From the NCBI GenBank assembly GCA_964599095.1, contig CAZREB010000021.1, forward strand, positions 1 through 64,000: a DNA stretch of 64,000 nt, written 5' to 3'. Under the pieces are notes generated by a model. That model was not told the origin of the DNA and did not search any database. It saw nothing but the letters and a program-made list of their open reading frames with translations. Positions 63,093 through 64,000 of the stretch are shown in pieces (positions within the stretch are counted from its first letter, which is position 1; every line of letters starts with the position of its first letter). Origin of the DNA: SZAS-79 sp964599095 (GTDB lineage: Bacteria; Pseudomonadota; Gammaproteobacteria; Burkholderiales; SG8-39). A program made the translations under genes and the position numbers.

Positions 63093-64000
63093 CTATTCGG
63101 GCTGGATGTTGGCGGCCTTCACGACCCCGGCCCACTTCGCGAGGTCCTGCTTCAGGTAGGCCGCGAATTCGGCCGGCGTACCGGGCGCCGCCGCGGTCAT
63201 GCCGCTCCGGGCAAGTGTCGCCTTGATGTCGTCCATGGCGAGCGCCTTGTTGATTTCGGCGCCGAGCCGCTCGATGACCGCGCGGGATGCGCCGCGCGGC
63301 GCGAGATAACCGATCCACTGGTCGGCCTCGAAGTTCGGCACGCCGGCTTCGATCATGGTCGGCACCTCCGGCAACGGCGCAAAGCGCTGCCGGCTGGTCA
63401 CTGCCAGCGCGCGCACCTTGCCCGCCTTGACCTGCGGCAGGGCCACCGCCGCATTCGCGAAATGGAAGTCGATCCGCCCGGCAATCTGGTCGGCCATCGC
63501 CGGCGGAGCGCCCTTATACGGAACATGCACGATGTCCAGGCCCAGCATCGACTTGAGCAGCTCGGCCGAAAGGTGGGCCGGCGTTCCGGGCCCGGCCGAC
63601 GCGTAGCTCAGCTTGCCCGGCCTCGACTTCGCGAGCGCGATCAGCTCCTGGACGGATTTGACACCGAGCGACGGGTGCACCACCAGGATGGACGGTGCGA
63701 AGGCGACCACCGCGATCGGTTCGAAATCGCGGGTAACGTCGAACGGCAGGTTCTTGCGCAGGGCTGCATTCATGTTCAGCGCGCTGGTGGTCAGCGCGAT
63801 CGTGTACCCGTCGGGGGCCGCCTTCGCGACCTGCTCGGCGCCGATGACGCCGCCCGCGCCCGGCTTGTTCTCGACGACGAAGGGCTGGCCGAAGGCGGCT
63901 TGCATCTTCTCGCCGACGATACGCGCCGGCAGGTCCACCAGCCCGCCCGGCGGCCACGGCACGATGACTTTCACCGGTTTCGAAGGGTAGTCCTGCGCCA
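63093..64000 (-). CDS. Bug-family (TTT) periplasmic solute-binding protein, cut by window edge
   Basis: The frame is open to the right edge, where it reads AQDYPSKPVKVIVPWPPGG, the usual mature start of a Bug protein, so only the signal peptide is missing. Family segments KPGAGGVIGAEQVAKAAPDG and HVPYKGAPPAMADQIAG are clear, and the end is KAANIQPE. An internal start near 63974 would delete the conserved beginning and is rejected. It is the most upstream visible gene of the sulfatase operon. Confidence 0.92.
   Translation of the reverse strand, partial: AQDYPSKPVKVIVPWPPGGLVDLPARIVGEKMQAAFGQPFVVENKPGAGGVIGAEQVAKAAPDGYTIALTTSALNMNAALRKNLPFDVTRDFEPIAVVAFAPSILVVHPSLGVKSVQELIALAKSRPGKLSYASAGPGTPAHLSAELLKSMLGLDIVHVPYKGAPPAMADQIAGRIDFHFANAAVALPQVKAGKVRALAVTSRQRFAPLPEVPTMIEAGVPNFEADQWIGYLAPRGASRAVIERLGAEINKALAMDDIKATLARSGMTAAAPGTPAEFAAYLKQDLAKWAGVVKAANIQPE

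Overview
The window is a high-GC chromosome segment. Its gene content points to a betaproteobacterium of the order Burkholderiales. The strongest clue is four separate Bug-type (tripartite tricarboxylate) periplasmic binding proteins, each next to catabolic enzymes, as is common in Bordetella and Comamonadaceae relatives. This is an inference from gene content only. There are no rRNA or tRNA genes or CRISPR arrays that I can see, and one 100-base run of N (10109-10208).

Layout. 0.4-4.3 kb (minus): RidA protein, Bug receptor, M20 amidohydrolase, and the ergothioneine enzyme EgtB. 4.5-12.4 kb (plus): a peptide-type ABC transporter (binding protein, two permeases, two ATPases) with an AtzG/AtzE/AtzH-like amidohydrolase set inside the operon, interrupted by two copies of a long palindromic repeat and the assembly gap. 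12.4-26.4 kb: an accessory island with more varied base composition and mostly unrecognised genes. It holds a minus-strand trio (BamE-like secreted protein, membrane protein, exported VWA-like protein). Divergent from it is a five-gene plus-strand operon (TPR-like protein, methyltransferase, a deoxynucleotide hydrolase/deoxyribosyltransferase-like domain fused to a methyltransferase, two P-loop kinases in one chain, and a GT2 glycosyltransferase). After these come a stretch of broken genes, including a caspase-like remnant, and a 1495-residue UvrD-type helicase.

26.4-46.2 kb returns to ordinary metabolism: an MFS transporter, a stand-alone xanthine-dehydrogenase-type large subunit coupled to an amidohydrolase, an acyl-CoA dehydrogenase, a complete branched-chain amino-acid type ABC transporter (LivGFHMK order), a VOC protein, a maleylacetate-reductase-like enzyme with a probable CTG start, a receiver/metallo-beta-lactamase fusion, a CWC mini-protein trapped between repeats, an SDR, a MATE exporter, and an acyl-CoA ligase/phosphatase/hydrolase trio. 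46.2-64 kb: a Bug receptor/CoA-transferase/monooxygenase/D-aminoacylase operon, an SDR, a hybrid histidine kinase with a separate Hpt protein, an amidase with a 2-hydroxyacid dehydrogenase, an FMN 2-hydroxyacid oxidase, a REP-associated tyrosine transposase flanked by its REP sequences, and a phosphodiesterase/Bug/sulfatase/sulfatase/Bug operon that runs off the right edge.

The main themes are uptake and hydrolysis of amides, acylated amino acids, organic acids and sulfate esters. REP elements of one family occur at three loci (32.5, 40.4 and 57.3-58.2 kb), with their probable transposase at the third. The best candidate for an undescribed system is the divergent pair of operons at 12.6-20.8 kb, especially the nucleotide-directed five-gene operon.
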